Shown piece by piece: positions 25,312-32,955 of a DNA stretch of 37,278 nucleotides; position 1 is the first letter of the stretch, and each line of letters starts with the position of its first letter. The notes beneath the pieces were generated by a model that did not search any database, had not been told where the DNA came from, and saw only the letters and a program-made list of their open reading frames with translations. Source of the DNA: Granulosicoccus sp. (GTDB taxonomy: Bacteria > Pseudomonadota > Gammaproteobacteria > Granulosicoccales > Granulosicoccaceae); the NCBI GenBank assembly GCA_013002205.1, contig JABDKN010000180.1, positions 1 to 37,278 of the forward strand, read 5' to 3'. The position numbers were made by a program, and so were the translations under genes.

Positions 25312-25704
25312 ATGAGAATGCAACTAGAGACTTCTGATCAAAACCTGATCAGCAACTACGGCGAAGGGGTTCTGAGTGTCAATGGCCAGGACTATCACGG
25401 CAACATCCTGATCACCCGCACGCGAGTCATCGAGGATTGGTTTTGCGGCGATCTGCAGACATTGACCGTCGGGCATTTCGCGCCGCTGTTCGACGATGCG
25501 GAGACGATACGCCCCGACATCGTCGTGCTGGGCACAGGCCACCTGCATGTCTTTCCCGACTTCGCTCTCCTGGCCGACCTGCAGCAACGTGGTATCGCAC
25601 TGGAAGTGATGAACACCCGGGCGGCGTGTCGCACCTACAGTGTGCTGGTCAACGAGTACCGGCCGGTCGCTGCCGCATTACTGCAGATCGAACCCCGGCC
25701 TTGA
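25312..25704 (+). CDS. Mth938-like domain protein (DUF498/NDUFAF3-like)
   Basis: The 130-residue protein shows the family pattern: SVNGQDYHGNILITRTRV near the start, then IVVLGTGHLHVFPDFALLADLQ and GIALEVMNTRAACRTYSVLVNE. The mitochondrial relative NDUFAF3 helps assemble complex I; the bacterial role is not established. A TATTAT (25300-25305) lies 7 bases before the ATG, so transcription may start at or next to the start codon, giving a leaderless message. There is no Shine-Dalgarno. A second in-frame ATG (25318) follows two codons later. The gene is divergent from hom. Confidence 0.9.
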   Translation: MRMQLETSDQNLISNYGEGVLSVNGQDYHGNILITRTRVIEDWFCGDLQTLTVGHFAPLFDDAETIRPDIVVLGTGHLHVFPDFALLADLQQRGIALEVMNTRAACRTYSVLVNEYRPVAAALLQIEPRP

Positions 25705-25808
25705 TCCGGATCATTCATGAACAGGCCAGCTCCTTCCGCCTGCAACGCGACCGGTCTCTGCCCGATAAGCCATCCCCGTACAATCCAGGCTTGCATTACC
25801 CACATTGC

Positions 25809-25871
25809 TGCTGACTGCTGACTGCTGACTGCTGACTGCTGACTGCTGACAGCTGACTGCTGACTGCTGAC
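25809..25871. repeat. TGCTGAC heptanucleotide tandem repeat (9 units)
   Basis: Nine 7-base units: TGCTGAC six times, one AGCTGAC, then TGCTGAC twice. The tract lies between the 3' ends of the Mth938-like gene and rpoS, so copy-number change would not alter a protein. Frames through it encode Ser-Gln-Gln-Ser-Ala-Val repeats and are not genes. Strand slippage is the likely origin. Confidence 0.9.
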
Positions 25872-25900
25872 CGGCATCCTGTCCGATCAGATGATGCACA

Positions 25901-26893
25901 TCATGCCAGGAACAGGTTCTCGGCAGAGTAACCACTGCCTTCCAGTATGCGGCGCAATCGCTTGAGGGCTTCCATCTGGATCTGGCGTACGCGTTCGCGT
26001 GTCACACCCAGTTCCTGCCCGACCTCCTCGAGCGTGGATTTTTCATGCCCGTACAGACCGAAGCGACGGACCAGGACTTCGCGTTGCTTGGTCTCGAGCT
26101 TCTGCAACCATTCATTGATATTGGAGTTGACCGTTTCATCTTGCAGCACCATGGACGGATCGACGTTGTTTTCATCAGGGATGATATCCAGCAACGGTCG
26201 CTCACCGTCCTTGCCGATGGCGACATCCACCGAGGTGACTCGATCGCGCAGTGCCAGCAGGCGCATGACATCTTCAACAGGGCGTTCCGTCAGCGCAGCA
26301 ATATCATCGGCGGTTGGCTCGCGATCCAGTGATTGCTGCAATCGACGCTCCGCCTTGATGTACACGTTCATCTCCTTGACCACGTGAATTGGCAATCGGA
26401 TGGTACGCGTCTGGTTCATCAGGCCGCGCTCGATGGTCTGGCGTATCCACCAGGTGGCGTACGTGGAAAAGCGGAAGCCACGTTCCGGATCGAATTTCTC
26501 GACGGAGTGGATCAGCCCCAGGTTGCCCTCCTCGATGAGGTCGAGCAAGGCCAGTCCGCGATTCATGTAACGTCGCGCGATCTTCACCACGAGTCGCAGA
26601 TTGCACTCGATCATCTTGGCCCTGGATTTCTCACACCCCTTCTGGGCCAGCCGCGTGTACATCTTCTCCTCGTCGGCGTTGAGTAGTTCGGAGTGTTCTA
26701 TCTCTTTAAGATATAATCGCGTGGCGTCCATTTCCTTTCTGGAGCCATCTCGCAGCTTACTGGCGGTAATCTTTTCGCCAGTATCGTCATCGTCAGCCAC
26801 GGTTGCTACAGGCGCACCAGTGTCGACGCTTCTCCGGTTCCAACCGGTGCGCTCGTCAGTGGACATCGTAAAATTTCCCCAATGCTGTGTCAT
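25901..26893 (-). CDS. rpoS: RNA polymerase sigma factor RpoS (sigma38)
   Basis: RpoS directs the stationary-phase and general stress regulon. The 330 residues include region 1.2 ([21 protein letters not shown]), region 2 ([20 protein letters not shown], then [20 protein letters not shown] and [14 protein letters not shown]), region 3 and the region 4 HTH ([20 protein letters not shown]). The [13 protein letters not shown] form and the NlpD-adjacent position favour RpoS over RpoD. Two starts are possible: ATG 26893 (GAGAG ahead) and ATG 26866 (GGGGAA farther ahead); I used the first. An AT-rich region upstream contains palindromes described separately. In many gammaproteobacteria a main rpoS promoter lies inside nlpD. 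Confidence 0.97.
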   Translation of the reverse strand: MTQHWGNFTMSTDERTGWNRRSVDTGAPVATVADDDDTGEKITASKLRDGSRKEMDATRLYLKEIEHSELLNADEEKMYTRLAQKGCEKSRAKMIECNLRLVVKIARRYMNRGLALLDLIEEGNLGLIHSVEKFDPERGFRFSTYATWWIRQTIERGLMNQTRTIRLPIHVVKEMNVYIKAERRLQQSLDREPTADDIAALTERPVEDVMRLLALRDRVTSVDVAIGKDGERPLLDIIPDENNVDPSMVLQDETVNSNINEWLQKLETKQREVLVRRFGLYGHEKSTLEEVGQELGVTRERVRQIQMEALKRLRRILEGSGYSAENLFLA

Positions 26894-26944
26894 AGGACAC
26901 TCTCTAGTTTTTTTATATATTAAAGGAACTTAGACAAACTTGCT

Positions 26945-26984
26945 AATGTAAATTCACCGGATTTACATTTGTTTTTTTTCCGGT
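26945..26984. promoter_or_regulatory. Overlapping palindromes in the nlpD-rpoS gap
   Basis: A perfect 9-base inverted repeat, AATGTAAAT (26945-26953) and ATTTACATT (26961-26969), has a 7-base centre. A second pair, ACCGGA (26956-26961) and TCCGGT (26979-26984), overlaps it. T-runs follow both on the plus strand, but no plus-strand gene ends here, so termination is unlikely. The site lies about 50-90 bases upstream of the rpoS start and is a candidate operator. Confidence 0.45.
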
Positions 26985-27032
26985 AGGTTTTTTTACATGC
27001 CATACGTGTATTCAATTGCTTGATCAGGTCCC

Positions 27033-27959
27033 CTACCGGGCACTCAGGAAGTCCATAGGATTCAGTGAATTACCGTCCCGTCTCACCTCGAAACGCAACA
27101 CAGATTCCTGTTGCGCGTTCCAGCCAAGCGTGCCGATCGGATCTCCGGCACGAACGGTGTCATCTTCCGCCACATAGAGATCCTTGGTATGCGAATAGGC
27201 ACTGAGCAGCGAATCGTCGTGTCGAATGATGACCAGGTTTCCGCTACCACTGGGATCCTTACCTGAGTAGGCAACCGTTCCGTCCATCACGGCGACCACT
27301 GGCTGGCCAGGTAATCCGGCTATATCCACGCCATGTCGACCTTCCTCGGTGGGTGAGAATCCACGCGCCACCTGACCCTGCGTCGGCCAGATCCAGCGAC
27401 CGACCATTGGCTGAAGCTGTTCACTCACATCCGCACTGTCCAGGGTATCCCTGCCGCCCGTGTATTCTTCTTCGATGACTTCTCGCGGCGCATAGGCGGT
27501 GTCGTCTTCCAGTGCCCCTTGACGCATAGTGGGTTTGCCCGCGCCGAGCAAGGTCACGTCTGAAACCACTGCATTGAGCGCCGGTGTAACTATCGAACGG
27601 TTGCCTGACTGACTCCCGGCCCTTTCCGGTACTGCCCGTGGCGTATCCACGGGAGAGGTGAATGCAGCGTCTACAGACTCGGTACGGTAGGTGCCGCCGG
27701 AGCGTGATACGGATCTGACATTGAGGGCAGTACCCGGGGCGAACCGCCTGCCCTTACCCGGATTCAGCGCAGCGAGTTCATTTGGCGACAACCTGTATCG
27801 AAAAGCGATGGTTTCCAGGGTATCGCCGGCACGAACGACGTAGGTCTCTGCTCCCAGGTCGATACTGCGCAGGCTTTCCTCCAACCGTGGCACGGTCGAG
27901 CAGGCCGTGGCTGTCAGGGCCAGCGTACAGATGCAACAGGCTCGTGACAGTAGCTTCAT
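27033..27959 (-). CDS. nlpD: NlpD-type lipoprotein with LysM and degenerate M23 domain
   Basis: NlpD activates the septal amidase AmiC at the division site. The 308 residues start with a lipoprotein signal ending TATAC (C20). A LysM domain (about 40-83, YVVRAGDTLETIAFRYRLSP) is followed by a Pro/Ser/Thr-rich linker and an M23 domain (about 190-308; RHGVDIAGLPGQPVVAVMDG, LSAYSHTKDLYV, LRFEVRRDG). The motif expected to hold the last metal-binding His (HxH) reads VLRFEV, so catalysis is lost, as in E. coli NlpD. Its place between pcm and rpoS supports the name. Confidence 0.95.
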   Translation of the reverse strand: MKLLSRACCICTLALTATACSTVPRLEESLRSIDLGAETYVVRAGDTLETIAFRYRLSPNELAALNPGKGRRFAPGTALNVRSVSRSGGTYRTESVDAAFTSPVDTPRAVPERAGSQSGNRSIVTPALNAVVSDVTLLGAGKPTMRQGALEDDTAYAPREVIEEEYTGGRDTLDSADVSEQLQPMVGRWIWPTQGQVARGFSPTEEGRHGVDIAGLPGQPVVAVMDGTVAYSGKDPSGSGNLVIIRHDDSLLSAYSHTKDLYVAEDDTVRAGDPIGTLGWNAQQESVLRFEVRRDGNSLNPMDFLSAR

Positions 27960-28046
27960 CGGTCAATCTACAGTGCAGTATGTCATCGTCACAGGACCAG
28001 ATTACAGTCAAGGTTTCGCTCGCGACTCAAGAGTGTAGTAGGCAAT

Positions 28047-28718
28047 TCAGGACTTGCCAGAAAGAAAGGGAACAAATTTCACATCACTCTCCTGATGTTC
28101 AGTGAATCCGCTCCGCGTTCGAGTAATGATGGTCAATGACTGCACCCCGGTCTGCTCACCAACCGGAACGATCATGCGCCCGCCGGTTGCCAGTTGGTCC
28201 AGCAAGGGTTCCGGTATTGTCGATGGAGCGGCGGTCACCATGATGCCATCGAACGGGCCATGACTTGCCCAGCCCCAGCCCCCATCGCTGTAGCGCGAAT
28301 GTATGTTCCGGTATTGCAGGGCGCGAAAGCGCTGCCGCGCACGATCCAGCAACGTTCGGATGCGCTCGACGGTGAACACCGTGCCTGCCAGTTGCGACAG
28401 CACGGCTGCCTGATAGCCTGAGCCTGTGCCCACCTCGAGCACCCGCTCTACCGGACCTTCCTGCAACAGGATCTCCGTCATGCGCGCCACTGCATAGGGC
28501 TGGGAGATGGTCTGCCCCTCACCAATCGGCAGCGCCACGTCTTCATAGGCACGTGTGGAGATGGCTTCGTCGACAAACAGATGCCGCGGCACCGTCGCCA
28601 TGACCTGCAACAGTTGCTCATTCTGGATGCCTCGATCGATCAGGCGTCGAATCATCCGTGTGCGCGTGCGCTGCGAGGTGAAACCGATGCCGGCAATCTG
28701 CTGGGCGCTGGCAATCAT
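28047..28718 (-). CDS. pcm: Protein-L-isoaspartate O-methyltransferase
   Basis: Pcm repairs isoaspartyl residues in aged proteins using S-adenosylmethionine. The 223 residues have RHLFVDEAISTRAYEDVALP, GEGQTISQPYAVARMTEIL, the SAM motif VLEVGTGSGYQAAVL and FDGIMVTAAPSTIPEPLLDQL, all family hallmarks. Its ATG overlaps the surE stop (ATGA), so translation is probably coupled; nlpD follows 87 bases later. Confidence 0.97.
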   Translation of the reverse strand: MIASAQQIAGIGFTSQRTRTRMIRRLIDRGIQNEQLLQVMATVPRHLFVDEAISTRAYEDVALPIGEGQTISQPYAVARMTEILLQEGPVERVLEVGTGSGYQAAVLSQLAGTVFTVERIRTLLDRARQRFRALQYRNIHSRYSDGGWGWASHGPFDGIMVTAAPSTIPEPLLDQLATGGRMIVPVGEQTGVQSLTIITRTRSGFTEHQESDVKFVPFLSGKS

Positions 28719-29464
28719 GTCAGTCTCTCCAGCCAGGCGGACACCGGCGCAATACTGTCGAATCTGGTCAAGTCGATCTGCAGTGGTGTGACCGACACGT
28801 ATCCATCCCGTACTGCGCCAAAATCCGTTCCCGGACCGTCATCGGCAATGTCACCGGCGGCACCGATCCAGAAAACAGTCTCGCCGCGCGGACTCAATTG
28901 CCGGATAGCGTCCTTGGAAGGATGACGGGTACCCAGGCGAGTGGCACGTACACCTGATAGCTCATTGTAGGGAACATCTGGCACATTGATGTTGAGGATG
29001 GTGTCCATGGGCAGCGGTACATCCCGTAGATGTGCCACCAGGTTACTGACGACCTGAGCTGCGGTTGCGTAGTGCCGTGGTTCATGAGAGGCCATGGACA
29101 CGGCAACGGCCGGATGCCCCAGATGCCGACCTTCGATCGCCGCCGCAACCGTGCCGGAGTACAGAACGTCATCACCCATATTGGGACCGTCATTGATGCC
29201 ACTGACCACCATGTCCTGTTCTTCCTCCAGCAGACCACTCAAGGCGATATTCACGCAATCTGTGGGGGTGGCTTCAAGCGAGTAGATGTCCGGCTCATGC
29301 TGGCGTACGTGCACGGGATGCGACAGAGTCAGGGAGTTGCTGGCACCGCTGCGATTGCGATCAGGTGCAACGATGGTGGCTTGACCAAGTTGGCGCATCG
29401 CGGCTTGCAGCGCCCGGATACCGGGAGACAGGTATCCGTCGTCATTGGCGATAAGAATGCGCAT
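28715..29464 (-). CDS. surE: 5'/3'-nucleotidase SurE
   Basis: SurE dephosphorylates nucleoside monophosphates with broad specificity and uses a divalent metal. The 249-residue protein begins MRILIANDDGYLSPGI (metal ligands D8 and D9), continues with APDRNRSGASNSLTL and holds VVSGINDGPNMGDDVLYSGT. The frame is open another 142 codons upstream, but that part lies antisense to the YheT-type gene, and all SurE proteins start at this MRIL. It is first of surE-pcm-nlpD-rpoS. Confidence 0.97.
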   Translation of the reverse strand: MRILIANDDGYLSPGIRALQAAMRQLGQATIVAPDRNRSGASNSLTLSHPVHVRQHEPDIYSLEATPTDCVNIALSGLLEEEQDMVVSGINDGPNMGDDVLYSGTVAAAIEGRHLGHPAVAVSMASHEPRHYATAAQVVSNLVAHLRDVPLPMDTILNINVPDVPYNELSGVRATRLGTRHPSKDAIRQLSPRGETVFWIGAAGDIADDGPGTDFGAVRDGYVSVTPLQIDLTRFDSIAPVSAWLERLT

Positions 29465-29560
29465 GTGCCCAGATCTGCTGCAGGTGAGTGTGGCAATTGA
29501 GTGTAAATTTAGTTCGAGTTGGCAGTTAAGCAACACATTATTTGCAATAAAGTGTCCCCC

Positions 29561-30544
29561 ATGCCAATCATCCAGAGTCCTTATAAAGCTGCGCGCTGGT
29601 TGCGTAATCCCCATTTGCAGACCGTATTGGCCAGTCGGGTGTTCACACCCGACGTCGTGGATACCGACTGCGAGCGCATCGAGCTGCCTGACGGCGACTT
29701 CGTGGACATCAATTTGAGCAAGCGGCCGGTTGGAGACGTCGTCGCCATTTTTCACGGGCTGGCCGGTTGCATGCAGAGCAGCTACATACGAGGCGCCTTC
29801 CAGACACTGGAACAGGCTGGCCACCGACCGGTCCTGATGCACTGGCGAGGGTGCAGCGGTGAACCCAATCGACTGGCCCGCTCTTATCATTCAGGTGCCA
29901 GTGATGATATCCGCTGGTTCATCAATTACCTGGTCACGCGTTTCCAGGGCACGCCGCTCCTGGCACTGGGCTATTCACTCGGCGCCAATGCCCTGCTCAA
30001 GTACCTGGGGGAGGAAGGCGATCAGTCACCGCTGAGCGGTGCGCTGGCCGTCTCGCCACCGCTGGTTCTGCAGGAAGGTGCAAACAGGCTGAACCAGGGG
30101 CTGGCACGCATCTACCAGCGACACCTGCTCACGCTGATGCGTCGACAGCATGAGCAGAAGCGTCTTCGTCATCCGTCACTGAATCTGCGTGCTGCCACCC
30201 CTGATCTGGATTCTTTCTGGAAATTCGATGATGCTATTACGGCTCCGTTGCATGGTTATGCCGGCGTCGACGACTATTATCACCGCTGCAGCGCACGTCA
30301 GTACCTGCCGGACATTCGGGTACCGGTCCATATTCTGTGTGCGCGCGACGATCCCTTCTTTACTCCGGATATCCTGCCGCACGCCAGTGAATTGAGCAGG
30401 CAGACCACTCTGGAGCTGACGCCAAACGGCGGACATGTCGGCTTCCTGCAGGGGCGGGAACGATGGCTGGACAAACGGGTGGCGGAGGTCCTGAGTGGAT
30501 TGAGGGTATCGCCTGGCCGATCTCCCACGCCGGGCTGCAGGTAA
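29561..30544 (+). CDS. YheT-type alpha/beta hydrolase
   Basis: The 327-residue protein belongs to the YheT/ABHD1 branch of alpha/beta hydrolases (COG0429). It has RWLRNPHLQTVLASRVF near the start, HGLAGCMQSSYIRGAFQTL, the nucleophile elbow GYSLGAN, an ARDDPFFTPD acid segment and GGHVGFLQG holding the catalytic His. Substrates of this branch are poorly known. The ATG at 29561 fits the family N-terminus; an upstream TTG (29519) is in frame. No clear Shine-Dalgarno is visible. It is divergent from surE with a 96-base gap. Confidence 0.9.
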   Translation: MPIIQSPYKAARWLRNPHLQTVLASRVFTPDVVDTDCERIELPDGDFVDINLSKRPVGDVVAIFHGLAGCMQSSYIRGAFQTLEQAGHRPVLMHWRGCSGEPNRLARSYHSGASDDIRWFINYLVTRFQGTPLLALGYSLGANALLKYLGEEGDQSPLSGALAVSPPLVLQEGANRLNQGLARIYQRHLLTLMRRQHEQKRLRHPSLNLRAATPDLDSFWKFDDAITAPLHGYAGVDDYYHRCSARQYLPDIRVPVHILCARDDPFFTPDILPHASELSRQTTLELTPNGGHVGFLQGRERWLDKRVAEVLSGLRVSPGRSPTPGCR

Positions 30545-30580
30545 TTCCACTGAGCACAGAGCCTGCGCGGCAATTACCTG
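30538..30580. other. Inverted repeat across the YheT-type gene stop codon
   Basis: Nine-base arms CAGGTAATT (30538-30546) and AATTACCTG (30572-30580) flank 25 bases that contain a smaller GC-rich pair, GCC and GGC. It spans the stop codon and lies between converging genes. No T-tract follows. It may act as an end-of-transcript structure for both. Confidence 0.35.
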
Positions 30581-30627
30581 GCCGGCCACAGAAAACTTAA
30601 GTGGTCTTGCCCGAACCGCAGTCCTGA

Positions 30628-31194
30628 TTACTCCTGCAACGGGGTTCGCCTGTCGAGCAGGCGCTGGACATGTTCCTCGATGACCTGTCGATCGGCATCA
30701 CTCATGCGCACGAACACGGCCCTGTAGCTGGGTTCATCGTGGCGGGCCAGATCGGGCGATTCGTTGCCGGAGACAATCCGCGCATCGCTACCGATGCGTT
30801 TCCCACCGGGAAAAAGTGTCAGGGTAATACCGACCATCTCACCTGGTTGCAATAATTGCTTGTCGGCAAAATAGATGCCCCCGGCCGAGAGACTGACTTT
30901 ATGCGACGGGTTGCTGGCAGCCACGTCCCCATCAAGGTGTAATTCCCGGATCCTCTCTTCCAATGCGTCGATGTAGCTGGCCACAGCGGGGTAGTCGCGC
31001 CGCACCTCACGATAGCCTTCGATACCGTATTTATCGGCTTTTCGAACAGTGTTCGCAACGGGGGCGGGTACGCTCTGACCTGCGGCAGGCATGTCGGCCA
31101 GACGCTGGACATGCAGCCCCACTGCGTCGTGGATGCGCACATGCTGTCGCCGTTCCGGCGCGTTGTCTGTCGTAGTCTCTGACTCGCGTATCAT
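30628..31194 (-). CDS. PilZ domain protein, putative c-di-GMP receptor
   Basis: The protein has 188 residues. An N-terminal ERRQHVRI (R15, R16, R20) resembles the RxxxR c-di-GMP motif, and KVSLSAGGIYFADK (about 107-120) matches the second motif (D/NxSxxG), with Ser-Leu-Ser-Ala-Gly-Gly in place of the usual Asp/Asn start. The order RxxxR, helical insert (SYIDALEERIRELHL), then SxSxGG is that of several stand-alone PilZ proteins. The C-terminal part reads FVRMSDADRQVIEEHVQRLL. There are no membrane segments. A role in c-di-GMP-controlled motility or surface traits is inference. It converges on the YheT-type gene. Confidence 0.75.
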   Translation of the reverse strand: MIRESETTTDNAPERRQHVRIHDAVGLHVQRLADMPAAGQSVPAPVANTVRKADKYGIEGYREVRRDYPAVASYIDALEERIRELHLDGDVAASNPSHKVSLSAGGIYFADKQLLQPGEMVGITLTLFPGGKRIGSDARIVSGNESPDLARHDEPSYRAVFVRMSDADRQVIEEHVQRLLDRRTPLQE

Positions 31195-31360
31195 CTGCCT
31201 GCCTTCACTGGATGTGACCGGGTCATGGTGAATCAGCGATCAGCGCATCCACCCGCCGATTCACCATGCATCCTTCGGGCCTTGTTTCGTCTTTGACGCT
31301 TTGGGAAACGTGGAATCGGTCTGGAAGGATCTGGCGATTTCATGAATTGTTCAGGTTAGC

Positions 31361-31366
31361 TATACT
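31361..31366 (+). promoter_or_regulatory. Likely -10 box of the tRNA-Arg promoter
   Basis: TATACT lies 17 bases before the mature tRNA 5' end (31384). The segment at the expected -35 distance (TTTCAT, 31338-31343, 17-base spacer) is a weak match. No other strong box is visible in the 189-base gap. Confidence 0.5.
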
Positions 31367-31383
31367 GGTGAATCGTGCTTGCC

Positions 31384-31460
31384 GTCCCGGTAGCTCAGCT
31401 GGATAGAGCAGCCCCCTCCTAAGGGGCAGGTCGGGGGTTCAAATCCCTCCCGGGACACCA
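31384..31460 (+). tRNA. tRNA-Arg (anticodon CCU)
   Basis: A complete cloverleaf is visible. The acceptor stem is GTCCCGG paired with CCGGGAC, the D arm GCTC...GAGC, and the anticodon stem GCCCC/GGGGC around the loop CTCCTAA with anticodon CCT at 31418-31420. A TTCAAAT T-loop follows, then discriminator A (31457) and an encoded CCA (31458-31460). It reads the rare codon AGG. The encoded CCA fits gammaproteobacteria. Confidence 0.97.
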
Positions 31461-31504
31461 TGCTCGCCGTGCCTGCCAGTCGGTTTACGTTCAGATGATC
31501 ACGT

Positions 31505-31543
31505 CCCGGTCGTCTGCAACATGGTGACAGACGGCACACCGGG
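31505..31543. terminator. Strong stem-loop downstream of tRNA-Arg
   Basis: CCCGGTCGTCTG (31505-31516) pairs with CAGACG (31528-31533) and, after a 4-base bulge, with ACCGGG (31538-31543), a 12-base-pair stem with an 11-base loop. It sits 45 bases after the tRNA and 48 bases from the end of the converging peptidase gene. No T-tract follows, so it may stop or trim transcripts without being a classical intrinsic terminator. Confidence 0.45.
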
Positions 31544-31591
31544 CCCGTGGTCAATGCCGTCGATGCACCGACGGCCTGACACGGCTGAAGC

Positions 31592-32845
31592 TCACTGCTT
31601 CGCCTTTTTCTTGTCCAGCTTCTCGAATCCCCGATGCGTCAAAGTCGTCGTCTGATCCAGTCGCGGATGAGAGTCCTGGAATGCCTGTTTGAGGTCCTCT
31701 TCCCGGTCCATCGCCAGCAACGTCGATTTAAGGACATGAATGGCAGCGAGCACATCACCGGTGTGTCCGGATTCGGAAATCGTGTGCATGTTGCGTGTCG
31801 GAAACCCCACGGAGGTAGCGGCGCTGTCGACACTGGCCAGCACCGACGCCATACCGTCAGTCCCGGTGTCCCGACCACTGACATCTATCTGCATGGGAAT
31901 TCCCTCGCTGGCGGCAGCCGTCTTGATGCGCGCATTCAATTGTTCACTGACTATTGCTCCGGTGGTCAGGGTAAACCCCTTCCCCATCTCCAGTGGCTGC
32001 ATGTTGCGGTCACCGATGCCCGGCGCCGCCACATAATCGTGGTTGACGTCGATGCCAATCAGAACATCCGGTACCAGTGCACCTGCCAGTATCCGGCTGC
32101 CAAAGCGTCCTATCTCCTCATGCGACGCGATCGCATATAACACACGGATACGGTCGGTCCCACCCGCTTCCACGACCAGTCGCGCCACCTCGGCTGTGAC
32201 GAAACAGCCCAGGCCGTTGTCCAGATAGGCGCCATAAAACGTGTCCGGACTGAATCCACGCCTGATCGGACGATTGAGCAGAATGGGGTCACCTGGCTTG
32301 AGGCCCAACCGCTTGACCTGATCCGCCTTGTTCTCACCGTAAATCTGCAGGTCGAGATACAATGAATTTGGGCGAATACCCTTCTCACCGGTGCGCTGAG
32401 CCGGATCGGAAAAATGGATGGCACCCATTGCTTCGACAGTTCCCCCGGTGAAAGACCGGTATTGCCCTGGCGTTTCAGGGTCCTCGCTGAAGACGGTCAC
32501 TTCATGACCAAGCAACGTGCACGGCAGAAATGAATCACTGTTGATGTACACCTTGCCATCGCTACCGATCTTACGCACCTGCATGCGGATCTTGTCCGCA
32601 TGACCTACCAGCATGACACTGAAGCGATCATCTTCACCTGGATGGGAATCCCATACGACACCGGCATTGCCGATGAACTGGTGCATCGTCCAGGACTTCG
32701 GCATGAAGTTGTCAAAATGAGGTTTCAGGACGCCGATCGTCATCGCTGATTCCAGTCCGACCGGGCTCGGTGCCTTGAGAATGTTGCGCATGAACTCGAA
32801 CTGGTCTTCCGGCATGGGGGATGACCAGGGTTTGGCTTTTGTCAT
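31592..32845 (-). CDS. M42 family metallopeptidase (glutamyl aminopeptidase-like)
   Basis: The 417-residue cytoplasmic protein has the two-metal site of M42/M20 aminopeptidases: H82-x-D84 (MLVGHADKI), D209 in GAYLDNGLGC, the catalytic pair E243-E244 (ASHEEIGRFG), D266 in IGIDVNHD and H354 in RNMHTISESGHTGD. The body reads as a full-length M42 enzyme, and a Lys-rich tail ends it. These enzymes trim N-terminal residues from peptides; specificity cannot be told. No strong Shine-Dalgarno precedes the ATG. Confidence 0.9.
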   Translation of the reverse strand: MTKAKPWSSPMPEDQFEFMRNILKAPSPVGLESAMTIGVLKPHFDNFMPKSWTMHQFIGNAGVVWDSHPGEDDRFSVMLVGHADKIRMQVRKIGSDGKVYINSDSFLPCTLLGHEVTVFSEDPETPGQYRSFTGGTVEAMGAIHFSDPAQRTGEKGIRPNSLYLDLQIYGENKADQVKRLGLKPGDPILLNRPIRRGFSPDTFYGAYLDNGLGCFVTAEVARLVVEAGGTDRIRVLYAIASHEEIGRFGSRILAGALVPDVLIGIDVNHDYVAAPGIGDRNMQPLEMGKGFTLTTGAIVSEQLNARIKTAAASEGIPMQIDVSGRDTGTDGMASVLASVDSAATSVGFPTRNMHTISESGHTGDVLAAIHVLKSTLLAMDREEDLKQAFQDSHPRLDQTTTLTHRGFEKLDKKKAKQ

Positions 32846-32955
32846 GATAGTTAAAGTGATCCGTTAAAAATTCGACTGACTTGAACCGATTATACCCAGC
32901 GGCAATGCGTCGGGCACGGCATGGGTGTATGCAGCCCGAAACCCCTGAAGTTACG

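Noticed and set aside
25809-25871. CRISPR-like array
   Set aside because: Units are 7 bases long and contiguous with no spacers, and no cas gene is present.
25635-25935. Minus-strand frames with Ser-Gln-Gln-Ser-Ala-Val repeats
   Set aside because: They are produced by the heptanucleotide repeat and have no start signal or homology.
26945-26980. Rho-independent terminator (stem followed by eight T on the plus strand)
   Set aside because: The stem is AT-rich and weak, and no plus-strand gene ends within 1 kb; an upstream regulatory site for rpoS fits better.
29465-29890. 142-codon upstream extension of surE
   Set aside because: SurE proteins start at the MRIL segment, and the extension lies antisense to the hydrolase gene.
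31360-31554. Minus-strand frame antisense to tRNA-Arg with a REGFEPPT-type peptide
   Set aside because: This is a familiar false gene created by the complement of tRNA sequences; the tRNA explains it.
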